Below are positions 1-11,625 of a stretch of 64,000 nucleotides of DNA, piece after piece (the stretch's first letter is position 1; every line of letters starts with the position of its first letter). Below the pieces are notes generated by a model. The model searched no databases and had not been told where the DNA came from. It saw only the letters and a list, made by a program, of their open reading frames with translations. The position numbers and the translations under genes are program-made. The DNA comes from Schistosoma haematobium (Eukaryota; Platyhelminthes; Trematoda; Strigeidida; Schistosomatidae), in the NCBI RefSeq assembly GCF_000699445.3, contig NC_067196.1:89258364-89322363 (forward strand), in the 5' to 3' direction.

Positions 1-928
1 GACTAAAATAGAGATTAAGTTTCAGGAAATAATTGCCCTATTTCTGATGTTAGAGGTCAAAATCTTTTAACATCGGGTAGGTGGTATCCTGGAAACATGG
101 TCTGTGTTTTCAAAATGACCGGAGATAGTGTGCGATATCCATGGCTGATTCAGAGTGTTGGTCATCAGTTTAAATAATCACCTATGTTTATACCATGCCT
201 CACCCAGAAACAGCGTACTCTAGTAGCAAGCAATCAAGGAAAACATTTGTGATTTGATGTGCTCTTCAAACAAATGCGAACCTCACCGGTCAAGATTATC
301 TATCCACTACTGTGTAAAGTAAAAGCGTGAGTTGAACCATACTAATAACGATCAAACATATTTGTCGTCGTACTAATAATTTTATCCAGTGTGCAATCAT
401 TATTCTTTATTAAATGCTGACTCAAGTAACAATGCCACTTAGTAGGGATGTGATCAGACATGATTCACTTGAAAAGCAGATCTCTACAACTATGATCACT
501 AACGTTACCCCACCACACAAAGTCAGTGTGCAATGCTCATCAAGTCTATGGACAACATTAGGCCAAACGTCTTAACGTATAAATATGAACCATCAGATTT
601 AGATGTGGCTTGAATTGTTTGAATTTTGAAGTGTGATCCTGAAAGTTTAATGAAGTCATTACTCTTAGCACCTGAGTATTAAAAGAAATTTCCAAACTGT
701 AAACAAAGCCGAATATCAAAGATTTTTAACGTGTTTTAAAATTAATTAGTGATGGTTCTAATATCTACACGTTAGTGATAGGTCGAATATCCCAAAAGTT
801 GCGTAGATATTTGCAATCTTCATGTGGTTCTGTGTAAATTAACAGATAGTTTAGGATTAGGTTTATTTGACTGCAATCATCCTAAGGTACTTCCTGAGTC
901 TGAAATCTCGCGGCGTAGGTCAAAATAT
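1..928 (-). repeat. Block X: inverted copy of the TSP-A intron 4 segment
   Basis: Reverse-complementing this stretch gives the sequence at 21129-22057 in the last intron of the tetraspanin TSP-A, with only scattered single-base differences (for example near 293). No coding ORF is evident. The match runs up to base 1 of the window, so the duplicated segment probably continues to the left and may include a copy of the last TSP-A exon. At about 928 the block joins LTR-like repeat R1; the 1.3 kb that holds TSP-A exons 1-4 in the right arm is missing here. Confidence 0.85.
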
Positions 929-1496
929 CTCCGACTCACCTAGCAGAAGGCGCTCTTTGATGCATCCGCACCAGATCACGAGTTGGAACGCTGTGCTGAA
1001 CATCTACCGCAATCGCTAGCCTGATCAGATCAGACGATCCTCGATATATTGATAGTCTATCGAACATTTCTTCGAACCTCCTCGATTCTGACTTTTGTTT
1101 ACACCTGGTGGGAACGGTTCATGTAAGAAGGGGTTACTGGTTGAAGCGTTGTCAAACTCCAAATACCTGCCACATCTTCAACACAGTCTGGCTGCTGTCT
1201 GATATTCGTCAATCTGCAGATATTTGTGGCATATGTAATAATGATGATTTCTTTGTACCTGATTGCGCGCTTATTACGACCACCAAATATAATACGTTCA
1301 CTTGTGATCATCTAGTTCTACCTGCACTAAATTGTAATATTTTGAGAATTCTCGGTTAGTACATTAATTAGGATGTTCTTAATTATCATGCCTGCCTCTG
1401 TTGTGACATGCATATCCAGTGATTTTTGTAACGACAAAATAAAAGCAACATTTTTCCCATTTGTATAACTTTATATGTGACCACATTTATTTTAAT
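929..1496 (+). repeat. LTR-like repeat R1, first left-arm copy plus 5' part of a second
   Basis: The segment 929-1180 is the 3' part of repeat R1, which recurs at 8148-8775, 18590-19870 (inverted), 35455-35785 and 40712-41040 (inverted). About 220 bp of linker (1180-1400) follows, then the 5' part of another R1 copy, broken at about 1497 by a 6.65 kb insertion. Short ORFs on both strands (1099-1311 minus, 1108-1359 plus) recur in the right arm with one residue changed, but nothing else suggests they are coding. Taking R1 to be an LTR is an inference from the 35.5 kb copy, which lies directly upstream of a gag-like start. Confidence 0.7.
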
Positions 1497-1611
1497 AATA
1501 ATAATAAGAAGAATTTATTCTCAAATAACAGTTTGTTACATGAGGCATACCAGTTTACAGGCAAGATCAAATTGATACAAATTATACATTATCTACTCTA
1601 GTAAATTACAT

Positions 1612-2215
1612 ATCTGTGTTGATAATTTATAAGATATGAATGTAGATGGTTTAAATCAGTACTACAGTTGGCACGCTTCAAGAAAGTTGCGTTGCGGATG
1701 TGCAACCGATGGTGAAGGATAAGTCCATCGAATTTGGGAGCTTATAAATGTCGCAACCTTATGTCCCTTTGGAATGTCTAAGGCTTTGAGGATGGTGCAA
1801 AATAAAATCTTTCGTTCCTTATCACAAGGGGGCTGAAAGAGGGAGCAAGTAAAAGAAAACACGAGAGGCAGAGTAGCCAATATTCACGAAGGAATGTTTA
1901 AGGTATGGTTACTCAGTCTAATTTTCTTTTATTAAGGTATTTGTTAAGAAAGAGAAAATAAGTGGAGGCGATTCGGAAAGGAGCTGAGAGTATGGGATTA
2001 TGTGTGATTATAAAATAAAACATAGTGCTAGAAACAGTATTGTGATATGCATTTGGCTATCTTCCTTTTTTCATCGAAGCTATTGGAGCACTTTTCATTT
2101 TTTTTGTATAATTATTATTTTTTTTTAGGTATTATAGGGTCTTGAGTAGGCTTCGTATATTAGCGAATTGTCTAATTTGCTTGCAATAGGATTACTGGGT
2201 AGGAAGTGAAACCAA
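1612..2215. repeat. Repeat R2, uninterrupted copy
   Basis: This sequence aligns in the same orientation with 11268-11625 followed by 15960-16187, so it is the empty-site version of that interrupted copy. On the minus strand an ORF at 1662-1880 (72 codons) corresponds to one at 11316-11552 (78 codons). They share a LFQP-x-CD stretch and a DIP-x-G stretch, so R2 may once have been protein-coding. The family is not recognised. Confidence 0.6.
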
Positions 2216-2269
2216 TTCGACGTTCGTAATACGATTTAATGAGGTATTTTGCATGATAAATCAGCATCA

Positions 2270-2440
2270 ATACCATGAGTTCGTGACATCCCACTAAACC
2301 ATAAGGAGCCGTAATTAAACAAAATGTTCTGCCCTACAGACATGGGTGGATTGAATTTATCTACCCACCATCATGTTTGCTGGTCAGTAACGCCACCCTC
2401 CCTCCTTTTGTGATGTTAGGCTCTCTTACGTTTGTGGTAA
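2270..2440 (-). repeat. Repeat R4 copy
   Basis: The reverse complement resembles 9690-9880 over about 150 bp, including a shared stretch around cctaacaccacaaaaggagg with moderate divergence. No coding function is evident. The 540 bp between here and the CR1 element (2440-2980) shows no gene and could be 3' untranslated sequence. Confidence 0.5.
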
Positions 2441-2979
2441 GTATGAATACTGCTTTAATCAAAGCCCATAGTTGGAATACACTGTCTCTACTAGGTCCAT
2501 GTTACAAGCAAATCAGATAGTTGAAAAGTCTGTTTTATGGGTTAGATGTCCATATAGTATATCACACTGCTATGAAAATGACTAATGGTTTAAAGAAGTA
2601 AGGACTAATAGCAAATCAAAAGATATGAGAGGGTATAAAATTGTAGAAAGAAAGAAAAAAGATTTCAGGGTAAGACAAATAAAACATTGAGAAACTCACA
2701 AGACTTTGTGGCCAAATTTTGAGCTTTGTATGATCGGCCTTAGTAGATCAGCATCCATAAGATTGAGCTACCTGTCTACTTGCAGTAGAAAAGAAAGCAT
2801 GACTTTTAGGAAGTATAATGTACATTTAACCTGTAGAGATTTGGGAACTGAAAGCTAGGGTTAGGAGCATAAGGTCATGATTAATAAACAATGAATAATA
2901 GGAAAGGATAAGCCACATATTCTGTGATTTGGTTATATTCTTATTAGTAACAGTCGAACTTGTTATAATCTTGTTCTTT

Positions 2980-3705
2980 CTAGATACTAGGCGGTCCGTA
3001 ATAAAGTGCCTCATTGGTGGGCGGGAGTTCAAGGAAATGTTGAAGCTCTTTGGAGTCTAGAAATAGGGTTTTTAGCTTTTTGAATCTGGTAAACGTATCA
3101 CAGTTACGGATGGGCATTGGCAGCCTGTTCCACAATAAACTATACCGTACTGTAAAAAACTTACAACGCATTTGTCTTTGATGTTTTACGGTAAGTAGTG
3201 TATATGCGTTGTTTCTAAGTCTATAGGCTGGGTCGTGGGTGATAGTCGGGCAGGAGGTTAGAAAGGAGAGCCCATATATCGCTTTGTGGAGAAATATTAA
3301 ATTGTTTTTTAGCCTACGGTGCCATAAAGGTTCTAAAGATAGATGCTTACATCTTTCTGTGTAATCGAGATTCGAGTTACATCCTAGTAGTTGACGTGTG
3401 AAACGTCTTTGAACATCTACTCTTATCTTGTTTGTGATATTCATATTAGAGAAGACAAAAGAGCAGTATTCAAGGGAGGGTCCTACACATATTTTGTAGA
3501 GAGTAAGTTTACCCTCTGTTGTGAAAAAGTTTTTCATTATAAAACCAATTAGCCGTCTAGATTTAGAAATAATAGAGGAGGCACGTCCTTCAAAGTTCAG
3601 GCTTCCTGTGTAATTAATTCCTAAATCGTGTACTGATTCGAGTGTTTGGACTCTACGTTCATTTAAGTGAAGTCGCGGTTTATAGGGATGTTTCCCAAAG
3701 TGCAT
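2980..3705 (-). pseudogene. CR1-A RT thumb / C-terminal domain
   Basis: This 241-codon open frame is the C-terminal part typical of CR1/Jockey-type ORF2. It shows the VHDLGINYTGSLNF block, the SLEYCSFVFS block, a bipartite 'RRFTRQLLG...LSLEPLWHRRL' stretch and a final 'RYSLLWNRLP' block. The same end blocks occur in the plus-strand fragment at 40480-40712. It has no Met start of its own and is part of the broken polyprotein. Confidence 0.75.
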
Positions 3706-4069
3706 GATCCCGCACTTGTTGAGGTTAAATGGTAATTGCCATCTTTCACTCCATATAGTTAAGTTATTGAGGTCCTTTTGGATCTGGGATACACTTTCGC
3801 TTTAGTGTCTCAGGCTTATAGCTGTATACTATTTTGAGATCATCAGCATATAAGTATTTTTTCCCAAATTCTATGGTGTTACATATATCGTTTATATACA
3901 TAAGAAACAAAAGTGGACCTAATACGCTTCCCTGGATGACTCCACTGGTGATTGGTCTAGGGGACGAGAGACAGTCATTGTACTTTACCATCTGTTTACG
4001 TTCTGTTAAGAACGAAGCAAACCATGAGTACAGTGGGTTGTGTATTCCGAAGGACTTTAGTTTGACGAG

Positions 4070-5239
4070 TAGCCTTTTGTGTGGGACCTTATCAAAGGCT
4101 TTCTTAAAGTCTAGGAATAGGACTGATACAAGGAGTCCGCTGTCTCGTTTCAGAGTTATATCATTCAGGTAGTCTACTAGGCATGTATTGCATGATCTGG
4201 ACCTAAGAAATCCATGCTGGGAGGTCGAGATGAGATTATTAGTTAGTAGATGTTAGACTACAGCCGCCTTAACTACTTTTTCCATCACTCTGGATACCAC
4301 TGAAGTTATGTTTATAGGCCGGTAATTTTCAACGTTTGCTTCAGGTCCTGTTTTAATTTTGGGAATGATATGTGTAGTTTTCCAGGCAGTAGGGTAACAC
4401 GCTGAAGAGAGTGATATCGCGAATAGTTTGGGAAGCAAGACACACATATCATCACCTCCACGTTTTAGCATGCTAGATGGGATACCATCTGGTCCATCAG
4501 TGTAGGAGTGTTTCAATGTACTGATTGCCTTGGCGGTATTTTGTACACTGAATTCTACATTAGTAATTTCACAGGGAGTTACTGGGATTGGTTCTGAATC
4601 ATTAAATGGTTTTTCGTTAGTTAGTGAGAAACCAAAATGTTCACTAAATAATTCTGTGATAAGTTTGGGATCTTCGTATACTTGTTTGCCTTTAATGAAT
4701 ATACTCCCTCTCGATTTAGAGCGTTTAAGTTTATTTTGTAGTAGTATGGTGAGTGCAGAGGAGTTATTATTAAGTTCAACTGCACGTTTTTCCTGTGCTA
4801 CTGCTTTTTGTTTACTTATTGCCTCTGTTCGGACAAGTATTTCTGTCATCGTTACTAAAGAGGAAAAGTCATTTAAGTTGTGGAATCGAGTACAATGTCT
4901 TTGAAGACGTCTTCTTGTACTGACCGGTATATAGAGATCTTTGGAGAACGTAGGTTTACAGTATTCTAAAGGTGCGATGTTGTTGATGATAATTTTGATG
5001 TTGTGATAAAATATATTAGTTAATGTTTCGGTATTGTTTGAGGTAAAGAAAGTTCTCCAATCAGTGCTTCTTAGGTAATTGTGGAAGTTATTCCAATCAA
5101 CCTTGCGATAGTTTCTACGAAGTGTTACGGTTTTACTTCTATCGGTTGTGGTTTTTAACATTAAGGCTGCATATGACAATGTTGTGATCACTACCTGGGA
5201 ACTTTTTTCCAATATACAAAGTATTGGGGATGAGGCCAC
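4070..5239 (-). pseudogene. CR1-A reverse transcriptase, N-terminal and palm part
   Basis: The 328-codon frame carries the linker between endonuclease and RT, then conserved RT blocks (TDGPDGIPSSMLKR, WKTTHIIPKIKTG, NYRPINITSVVSRVMEKVV). A stop near 4253 cuts it. The next blocks, including an LDFKKAFDKVPHKRLL-type motif with the first catalytic aspartate, continue at about 4250-4070. The YADD motif lies in the next piece, at 3991-3764. It is non-functional as read. Confidence 0.75.
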
Positions 5240-6255
5240 TGGTAAAGACTAAGTCTAAGATGTTTTGATGTCTGGTAGGGCTATCGACATACTGAGTCCA
5301 TTGTCCAAGCTCTAGACATTCAATAAATGATTCATAACGTCTCGGCGCTTTGACTGGCAGCCAAGAAATTTCGGGCATATTGAAGTCACCACAAATGAGC
5401 TTGCCTGTGAATGAGAGGGATGATGCTAGTGTGAATACCTCCGATAATACTGCTATTTCATCTATTGATGCCGAGCAGTAAGGTAACGGAATTCGACGGC
5501 TTTAATACAATCCACACCGAATCCTTCAGTTTGTTTAGTTCAGGCATATCACATAGCAGTGAGTTTAGGCTAGAGTGAGCGTAAATAAGTCATCCTACGC
5601 CTCGTCCATTCAATCTATATAGAAAATAGTTATCAAGAGATATACTTCGGTCGGAAATATTACTGTTAGTCCATGCTTCAGATATCATAATAAGTGATGG
5701 TTGATATATGGATACAAACAGGGCTAAATCCGTCTTTTTGTTGCAGATCGATCGAGCATTGATAAGACATATATTAAGCAGGTGGCCTACTAAGTTAAAA
5801 TTGGTGAGGGTATCTCGGGTAAAATCGTCGTAACCCTCGCGCGTATGAAATGAGTTTGATGTGAGGGATTGGATGTTCTTCATTAGCTCGGTATTTTGAT
5901 AGCTAGACTTAGTGGGAGATGTATCAAATGAGCTAGTGAAGTTGATTGGGGAGTTTACCCAGGAGGAAAGGGTGGGAGTACTCTCTGATGGAAACTGTAC
6001 GGAGGAAACAAATTTATGGTTTGCATGTGGTTTGAAATAACCTGAGCTATATGCTTCAACAGAGGTGTCACTAGGGGTCTTATTCCAAAAACATCTTGTA
6101 CAGGCTTACTGTGAAGTGTGTGGTTATTTACAAAATAGTCTTGATGGTTAGACTCGTAGCCCCTGTTATGGCTATTTAGGTTAGCGTGAGACAGGTCTGC
6201 TACGCGTAACTGGGAGGAGTTGCAACTGTTGTTATACATGGGAGCCGTTGTTATG

Positions 6256-7829
6256 TCATGGGTACGAGAAGTTTTCTTTCTGAGAGTTTTTACAGTTGCG
6301 ATCCTGGGGAATGTAGGTAGGGTGTGGAGTGAGAAACCTATTATTACCATTCTTATTTATGGTTTTAGGCTTCAGGGGGTGATTTGGGTGGCCAGTTCTC
6401 TGGTAGATTTTGTTAGTCTGCGTGTAAGAAGGCTTGCTACGCTGAAGACCACCACCCATTTTGCAACTTAGAGGTGTTGAACGCAAGTTATACGATAGCA
6501 GCGGGGAGAACCTGTTCACTGTTCTTGGGATACCTATAGAGCAGTTGGGTTCAATCTTACGTGTTTCCTTATTCGGTATCATGAGTTTTGTCTTCCCACC
6601 CTTTATTTTCAGAGCTGGAGTCTTTCGTTGTCTCTGTGAGATGAACTTACGTTCATTCAAGTCTACTTGTGGAATATCTTTAGGAGGACAAATTTTCAAG
6701 TGTATAGGTTTAGTTGGATGTGTGTTGTTACACGACTCACATTTTAGTACATTACTGAACGAACAGCTGGGATTAGTCATGTCGTTATGGTTTTTGGTGT
6801 CAGTTGGGGTCCGTATCTTATCCAAAGGTTTCTGATCTGTAGACTCATCTAGATCAACAGAGTGATCAGCCGTATGTGGAGTGGTGTCATGCTTATCGTT
6901 CGTGTGTTTTAAACTATTTGCTGTGTTGCAAACTGTCTCTGGCTGATTATTAACTGTAACACTCCCATTCAATTCTATCGCTTCGCGTCTTCTTACACGA
7001 CGTTGACAGGGCGTAAGGTCTGGAGTGACTTTTATATTCTTGTATGGAATTAGTGAGCTAATATTTTTGCTCAAATTAATAAACTGCTTAGCATCGTTAC
7101 AACAGCCAAACATAAACAAAAGGGGGTAAGTCGATCTGTCTGACTTTTTTCTGAGGCGGATGACTTTGCAGTTAACGTTCGGCATACCGCATGCTCTAAG
7201 GCAAATATCCCTTAACTTAGATGGGTGTGTGCGGTCGGGGAGGTTATACACAACTGCATTGTAGGAGGACATCACTCTCTTTGTCACTTCTTCAGCCACA
7301 AACTCCAAAATACACTCAGCTTTGGTGAGTTGCTCAAGATTTCTGTCTGTGTCAAGGCCCCATATATGAGTGAGGGGTGCTAATTGCTCAAGTTTGCCGT
7401 TAATTTCGGATAGAGAGTTTTGTAGCTGTCGGATGTCATTACTATATCTATCAGCATTTGGTGTGTATGAGGTGGACCATTGAACTCTTCAGTTTTTGAA
7501 ATTTTAGATTTAGGCCTTGGTAGCACATACTGTCTAGTAGACTGTGCTGACTTTTCTATGCACGTAGGTATAGTGTCTTGTATGTCAACCAGTCTTACCG
7601 TTGGCATACTGCACGTAGAGATAGAGGGGCTGCGACATGGAGAATCTGGTGACGATAGAGACATTTGTGTACAATACGCATATTTTTCAGTAGTTAAAGG
7701 TTCGACATTGTCAAGCACTGAGTCCTCAGTTGTAGGGGTTACAGATTTGGACCTTTTGTTTGGCTTAGAAGTTGGTGAAATTTCTCTTTTACTGGATTTA
7801 TTGGACATGATATGAAAATAAGTGAGCAC
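6256..7829 (-). pseudogene. CR1-A ORF1, RNA-binding-like protein, frameshifted
   Basis: Two overlapping reading frames make up this ORF. The N-terminal part, starting MSNKSSKRE at about 7811, is Ser/Pro/Lys-rich and basic, as expected of a nucleic-acid-binding ORF1. The C-terminal part (7308-6256) starts in a region resembling an RRM-like or ORF1 core (VVYNLPDRTHPSKL) and ends in a low-complexity Asn/Thr/Lys-rich tail. The same protein continues in a second frame between about 7410 and 7308, so a single frameshift splits it. The exact function is not resolved. Confidence 0.6.
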
Positions 7830-8147
7830 AGTGCTCGTTAAATTAAATATAATATCTGAGTAATAGTTGTTATTAAGTATTAACCTGGTTAATACTAGGA
7901 TTAGAGACAGTGAGTATATAATGAATTGCAGATCTATTTACGACTTAAGTCCGCAATAGGTACAATACGAACTGGTGATTGTCCGTCAAATAAAAATAGG
8001 TTTTTTCCTTATTTTTCGGGGTGAGATGTACCCGATGTACAGGATAGGATGATAATCAGAGTATAATACACCCTACAAAAGAGCAAGCCGAAGAATTCCT
8101 AAACCACGTGAAAAAATGTTACCACTTTCAAAGTTCGCGGGTGGTAT
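7830..8147. other. 5' flank of CR1-A, no gene seen
   Basis: This AT-rich stretch lies between the ORF1 start and the R1 junction. It is a plausible 5' untranslated region of CR1-A. A short inverted repeat (taccac...gtggta, about 8122-8148) sits exactly at the R1 boundary; its meaning is unknown. Confidence 0.4.
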
Positions 8148-8775
8148 TTCATTATATATTATTCCTGCGTAACAATGGTAAAGGAACGGTTATAATTGTT
8201 TTATTATATATACACACTACCACAATCGTTAAGATAAAAGCGTTATTTCCGCCGTCTGTTCTTCTGTTTTATTGACCACGGCATTTGATTGAAGATTATA
8301 ATAGTGGTATAACAACCTTTTGAGACTTCCCACACTACGTTCGAGTTTTGGCCAAACCAGCATTAAATAATACTATCGGATTAAATCTTCTTATCAAGCT
8401 ATTGATCCCACCACGTGCAGAGAAATCTTTGTTAATCAAATGAACTTGTAGCGGTAAATAAATCCCCGAAATAAATAGATCTGTAAGTTTTCGACATTGT
8501 ATGCTAACCACATTAGTTTTAATGGACTCACCTAGCAGAAGGCGCTCTTTGATGCATCCGCACCAGATCACGAGTTGGAACGCTGTGCTCAACATCTCCT
8601 GCAATCGCTAGCCTGATCAGATTAGACGATCCTCGATATATTGATAGTCTATCGAATATTTCTTCGAACCTCCTCGATTCTGACTTTTGTTTACACTAGG
8701 TGGGTACGGTTCATGTTAGAAAGTGTTACTGGTTGAAGCGTTGTAAAACTTCAAATACCTGTCGCATCTTCAATG
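8148..8775 (+). repeat. LTR-like repeat R1, 3' part (left arm)
   Basis: This is a near-identical inverted copy of 18600-19234. It contains AATAAA-like signals (aaataaatccccgaaataaa, near 8456-8475) in the orientation expected for an LTR read left to right. On the opposite strand a complete 89-codon ORF (8335-8604) encodes exactly the same protein as 18778-19047. R1 ends near the tacctgt-x-rcatcttcaa sequence and runs into a CR1-type protein fragment at 8776. Confidence 0.7.
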
Positions 8776-9062
8776 TTACTCATTCCACATGGAAGATAGT
8801 ACTTGCCCGCGATTCACATGAATACGAACTTCGAAACAAATTATCTACCGTCAAAGTTGAGAAATACAGATCAAAAACTTGGGAAAACTTCTTTCTCATC
8901 AAGTATGCAATAATATGGAACAGTCTTTCCTCAGACATACGCATGGCAGATGAATTACATACGTTTGTAAAACTGCTTGATCAAGCCCTCACTTGTACTG
9001 ATCTAGCACGTACGAACACATCTGCACCCCACTCGGAAATCATAGGCTCTGGCCATGTCTAG
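8776..9062 (+). pseudogene. Non-LTR RT C-terminal fragment fused to R1
   Basis: After the R1 end, the plus strand encodes SHEYELRNKLSTVKVEKYRS...FFLIKYAIIWNSL, followed by a short LDQ-type tail. This has the pattern of the extreme C-terminus of CR1/Jockey ORF2 proteins (an 'F...WNSLP'-like block). The frame also runs back through R1 to 8700, but that extension is repeat sequence. It is a 5'-truncated remnant. Confidence 0.5.
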
Positions 9063-9689
9063 ACCAAAATGGACATCAAGTTCAGATTGCCTTATTTTTC
9101 CTACTTTGCAGTTGCATCAGTTACTTTTTCCACCCTATTTCTTCACTTGAAGTAGACAGGCAGCTCACTGAACCTATCGATGCTGTTCAACTAAACTCGG
9201 TCGCTAAGGGACATTCATTACCGCCCTGAAAAGTCAAGAGGACCGCACAATCGACTGCCTACCGCCAGTGGTCTTGCATCTTTGGAGCCTTTTACCCATC
9301 AACTGGTTACGACAACACAGAATAACATCAGCACCAAGTTAATGTGTATCTTCTTGTTTATCTTTATTAACTTTTTACTGTTCTGTACACTATGTTGACT
9401 AGCAATTAATATTACTTCTCCACTCATTAACTTATCTACAACTCATATACTTCCATACTTTTCCGACTGTTTTAATAAACAACTATCCTACATTATACCC
9501 TCCTTAATGACTATACTCTGATTGGCAAACTACACTTTATGCTATAGTCAATTAAAGCATTGCATCGAAACCCTATCCACAGTCCATAATTTGTAACTGC
9601 ATGATAAGCTTGTAAAATGGTACCTAGAGAAATAGTGTCTTCCAACAGGATATGAAACACAGAGCATTGTGTGAGGTATGATATATATC
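9063..9689. other. No gene seen; probable 3' UTR-like remnant
   Basis: This AT-rich sequence follows the CR1 C-terminal fragment. It has many stops in all frames, and nothing supports an exon, RNA gene or regulatory site. Confidence 0.4.
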
Positions 9690-9880
9690 CAAAAAATAAG
9701 CTTTAATGAGCCTAACACCACAAAAGGAGGGGGATGGAGTTACCGACCAGCGAGCATTGATGATGAGGGCAATGACTTCAATCCACCCGTGTTTGTAGGG
9801 CGGAATATTTCATTTGTATCAGGCTCTTTATGGTTGAGAAACGAGCCAATCAATCTGTGATATTGAGGTTGTTCTCCTAC
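9690..9880 (+). repeat. Repeat R4, second copy
   Basis: This is the counterpart of 2270-2440 in opposite orientation. A 60-codon ORF (9678-9860) lies in it but is not clearly conserved in the other copy, so I do not call it a gene. From 9880 to 10790 no gene is apparent; a short AT-poor patch at 10360-10465 has no recognisable product. Confidence 0.45.
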
Positions 9881-10789
9881 GCTCACCATTCAGTCTCATG
9901 TTTCCAGTTTTATGCTGGATTAGCTATTCTACTAAGACAACCTACAAAACGCTAACTCGGAATTTTACACTAGGATTGCGTGGCTGGTAGCAGGTGAACA
10001 AAAAAAGATAAGAAAGAAATAATTAGACAATAAAAGATATAGTTATTAGTATTCTTAGCACTTCACCCTCTATATGCACACTCCCTTCTAATAAACCGCT
10101 CTCCTTGTACCAACCTTGACTTCTCTTCCTTCATGTGAGCTTACTCCAACTTGCTAAACATCAAAAATCATTGTTCTTTATTATTACATTCTCTTATATG
10201 GATACTCCGACTTCATTTCACTCTAACGAGAGATAATATGAAATTAATCTTATTTATTATACCTCTGCCTGTTCTATTACAAAATGTTAAGCAACGTTTG
10301 GCGTTCATATCCAAGTGCCTTGCTGCTTTTTTGTTTCCCTTTCATTTTTTCTTCAGAATTCCGCTCTGAGGGTACAGCTAGGGAACTTCTGACGTCTGGA
10401 ACAAACTTGACGTACGCGCCTTCTCAAGGTGATGGTTTACGGCAAGCGCTCTACGAGTCCACTTTATAACAACTATAAACTTAATAAGTTCGGAGGCATG
10501 CTGTGCACCAACAAATGTTGTAATATGTAGATCATGCCTGTAAAAATGGCGCGTACATGCTCATGCAGAAATATATTATAGTTATATTTTTCTTCTTATT
10601 GTTTTTTAGTTGGCGATACATACATAGTCGTTTTGTCTTGTTCACTGTTCACAATCATGCGTAATAAACTAATTACTAATCTAATGTTCCCTTAATTTCT
10701 ACTCCCTTGTTTTCTCCCTTTCCTTCTTTGAAGTTAACCTGATATTCTTTCCACTTAAACAAAACCTTTTTTCAAATAAGGCAAATATT

Positions 10790-11035
10790 ATGCTAACTTT
10801 ATTGAAACTAGTGTACTATTGCATTTTTGAAGAAATATGCATCCCTTACGACTACTAGCCTGCTTAGACCACACTCTTCTCGGCAGACCGATAGCCCTCC
10901 AAATATATCTTCGAACCTCTTCGTTACTGACTTCTAACTTGGCTGAATTGGCATGCTTTGATTTCAAAGATGTCACGTGTGCAGTCGTTGTCAAAGTCCT
11001 AATACCTGTAGCATCTTTAACTGCCTCATAGTTCA
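10790..11035 (+). repeat. Diverged R1 copy
   Basis: The stretch retains the R1 order of short motifs (ttcgaacctcttcg, then a cgttgtcaaa-like run, then aatacctgtagcatcttt) with heavy divergence. It shows that R1 is an old family whose ends recur at 'cctgt..catctt'. The remaining ~230 bp up to 11268 shows nothing recognisable. Confidence 0.45.
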
Positions 11036-11267
11036 CACATGCTATTTTAAAGTTTCCTGAGTTTCCGAAACGATTCTCTTATTACTTCGGATTGTTTACC
11101 CCAGAAATATACCGATCACGAATTTCAGTTTTCAAGTGATCTCCGAAATTGCACTTTGCGGTCAGTTTTTGTATTTCAATAAATGTTCTTCACCTTTCGG
11201 ATCTTCCTGTCGCATCACTTTATGAAACTTTGGTATTGAAGATGCAATTTTCACTGGGTTAATATTT

Positions 11268-11625
11268 TATAACATATGAATATAGATGGTTTTTGCAAGA
11301 ACCGTTTTATCAGTATCACAGTTGGCGCGCTTTATGAAAGCTGCGTTGCAACGTGCAACTGATGGTCGAGAATATATCCATGTGACGTTGTGGGCTTCTA
11401 GAAACCTCAACCTCATATCCCTCTGGAATATCTGGGGCTTTAATGGTGATGCTGGACGAAGTCACCCGTTCGATATCTGTTTTCAATGGCATGTCACAAG
11501 AGGGCTGAAAGAGGGTGCAAGAAAAAGAAAGGACGAGAAGCAGAGCAGACAATGTTTACGAAGGAATAGTTAGAGTATGACTACGCAGTCCAATTCTATT
11601 TTTTTAAAACACTATTCAAGCAAGG
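11268..11625. repeat. Repeat R2, left half, split by CR1-B
   Basis: This stretch aligns with 1612-1940. The alignment stops near 11625 and resumes at 15960 with the sequence that follows directly in the uninterrupted copy. Target-site duplication could not be resolved by eye because the flank is AT-rich. Confidence 0.6.

Larger units (their letters stand above)
2980..7829 (-). mobile_element. CR1/Jockey-like non-LTR retrotransposon CR1-A, decayed
   Basis: Reading the minus strand from 7829 down, the pieces follow the order of a two-ORF non-LTR element. ORF1-like protein runs 7829-7380 and 7308-6256, joined by a frameshift near 7400. Endonuclease pieces lie at 5883-5590 (INARS start, later SEAW) and 5378-5139 (a SDH motif). 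Reverse transcriptase pieces are at 5239-4253 (TDGPDGIPSS, NYRPIN) and 3991-3764 (GVIQGSVLGPLL, YADDLKIV), and a C-terminal domain at 3705-2980. Many frameshifts and stops mean it cannot be active. A related 3' fragment lies at 38766-40712. The clade is inferred from domain order and motifs. Confidence 0.85.
1497..8147. mobile_element. 6.65 kb insertion interrupting R1
   Basis: R1 is uninterrupted at the matching point in the right arm (about 19235) and in a diverged copy near 38.02 kb. Here it is split between a flank ending ccacatttatttt and a flank beginning tttcattatat. The left end of the insert is a TAA/TTA microsatellite, as expected for the 3' tail of a minus-strand non-LTR element. 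The insert holds the CR1-like element at 2980-7829 plus older repeat pieces (1612-2440). No long target-site duplication is visible, only a T-rich overlap. Confidence 0.7.
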
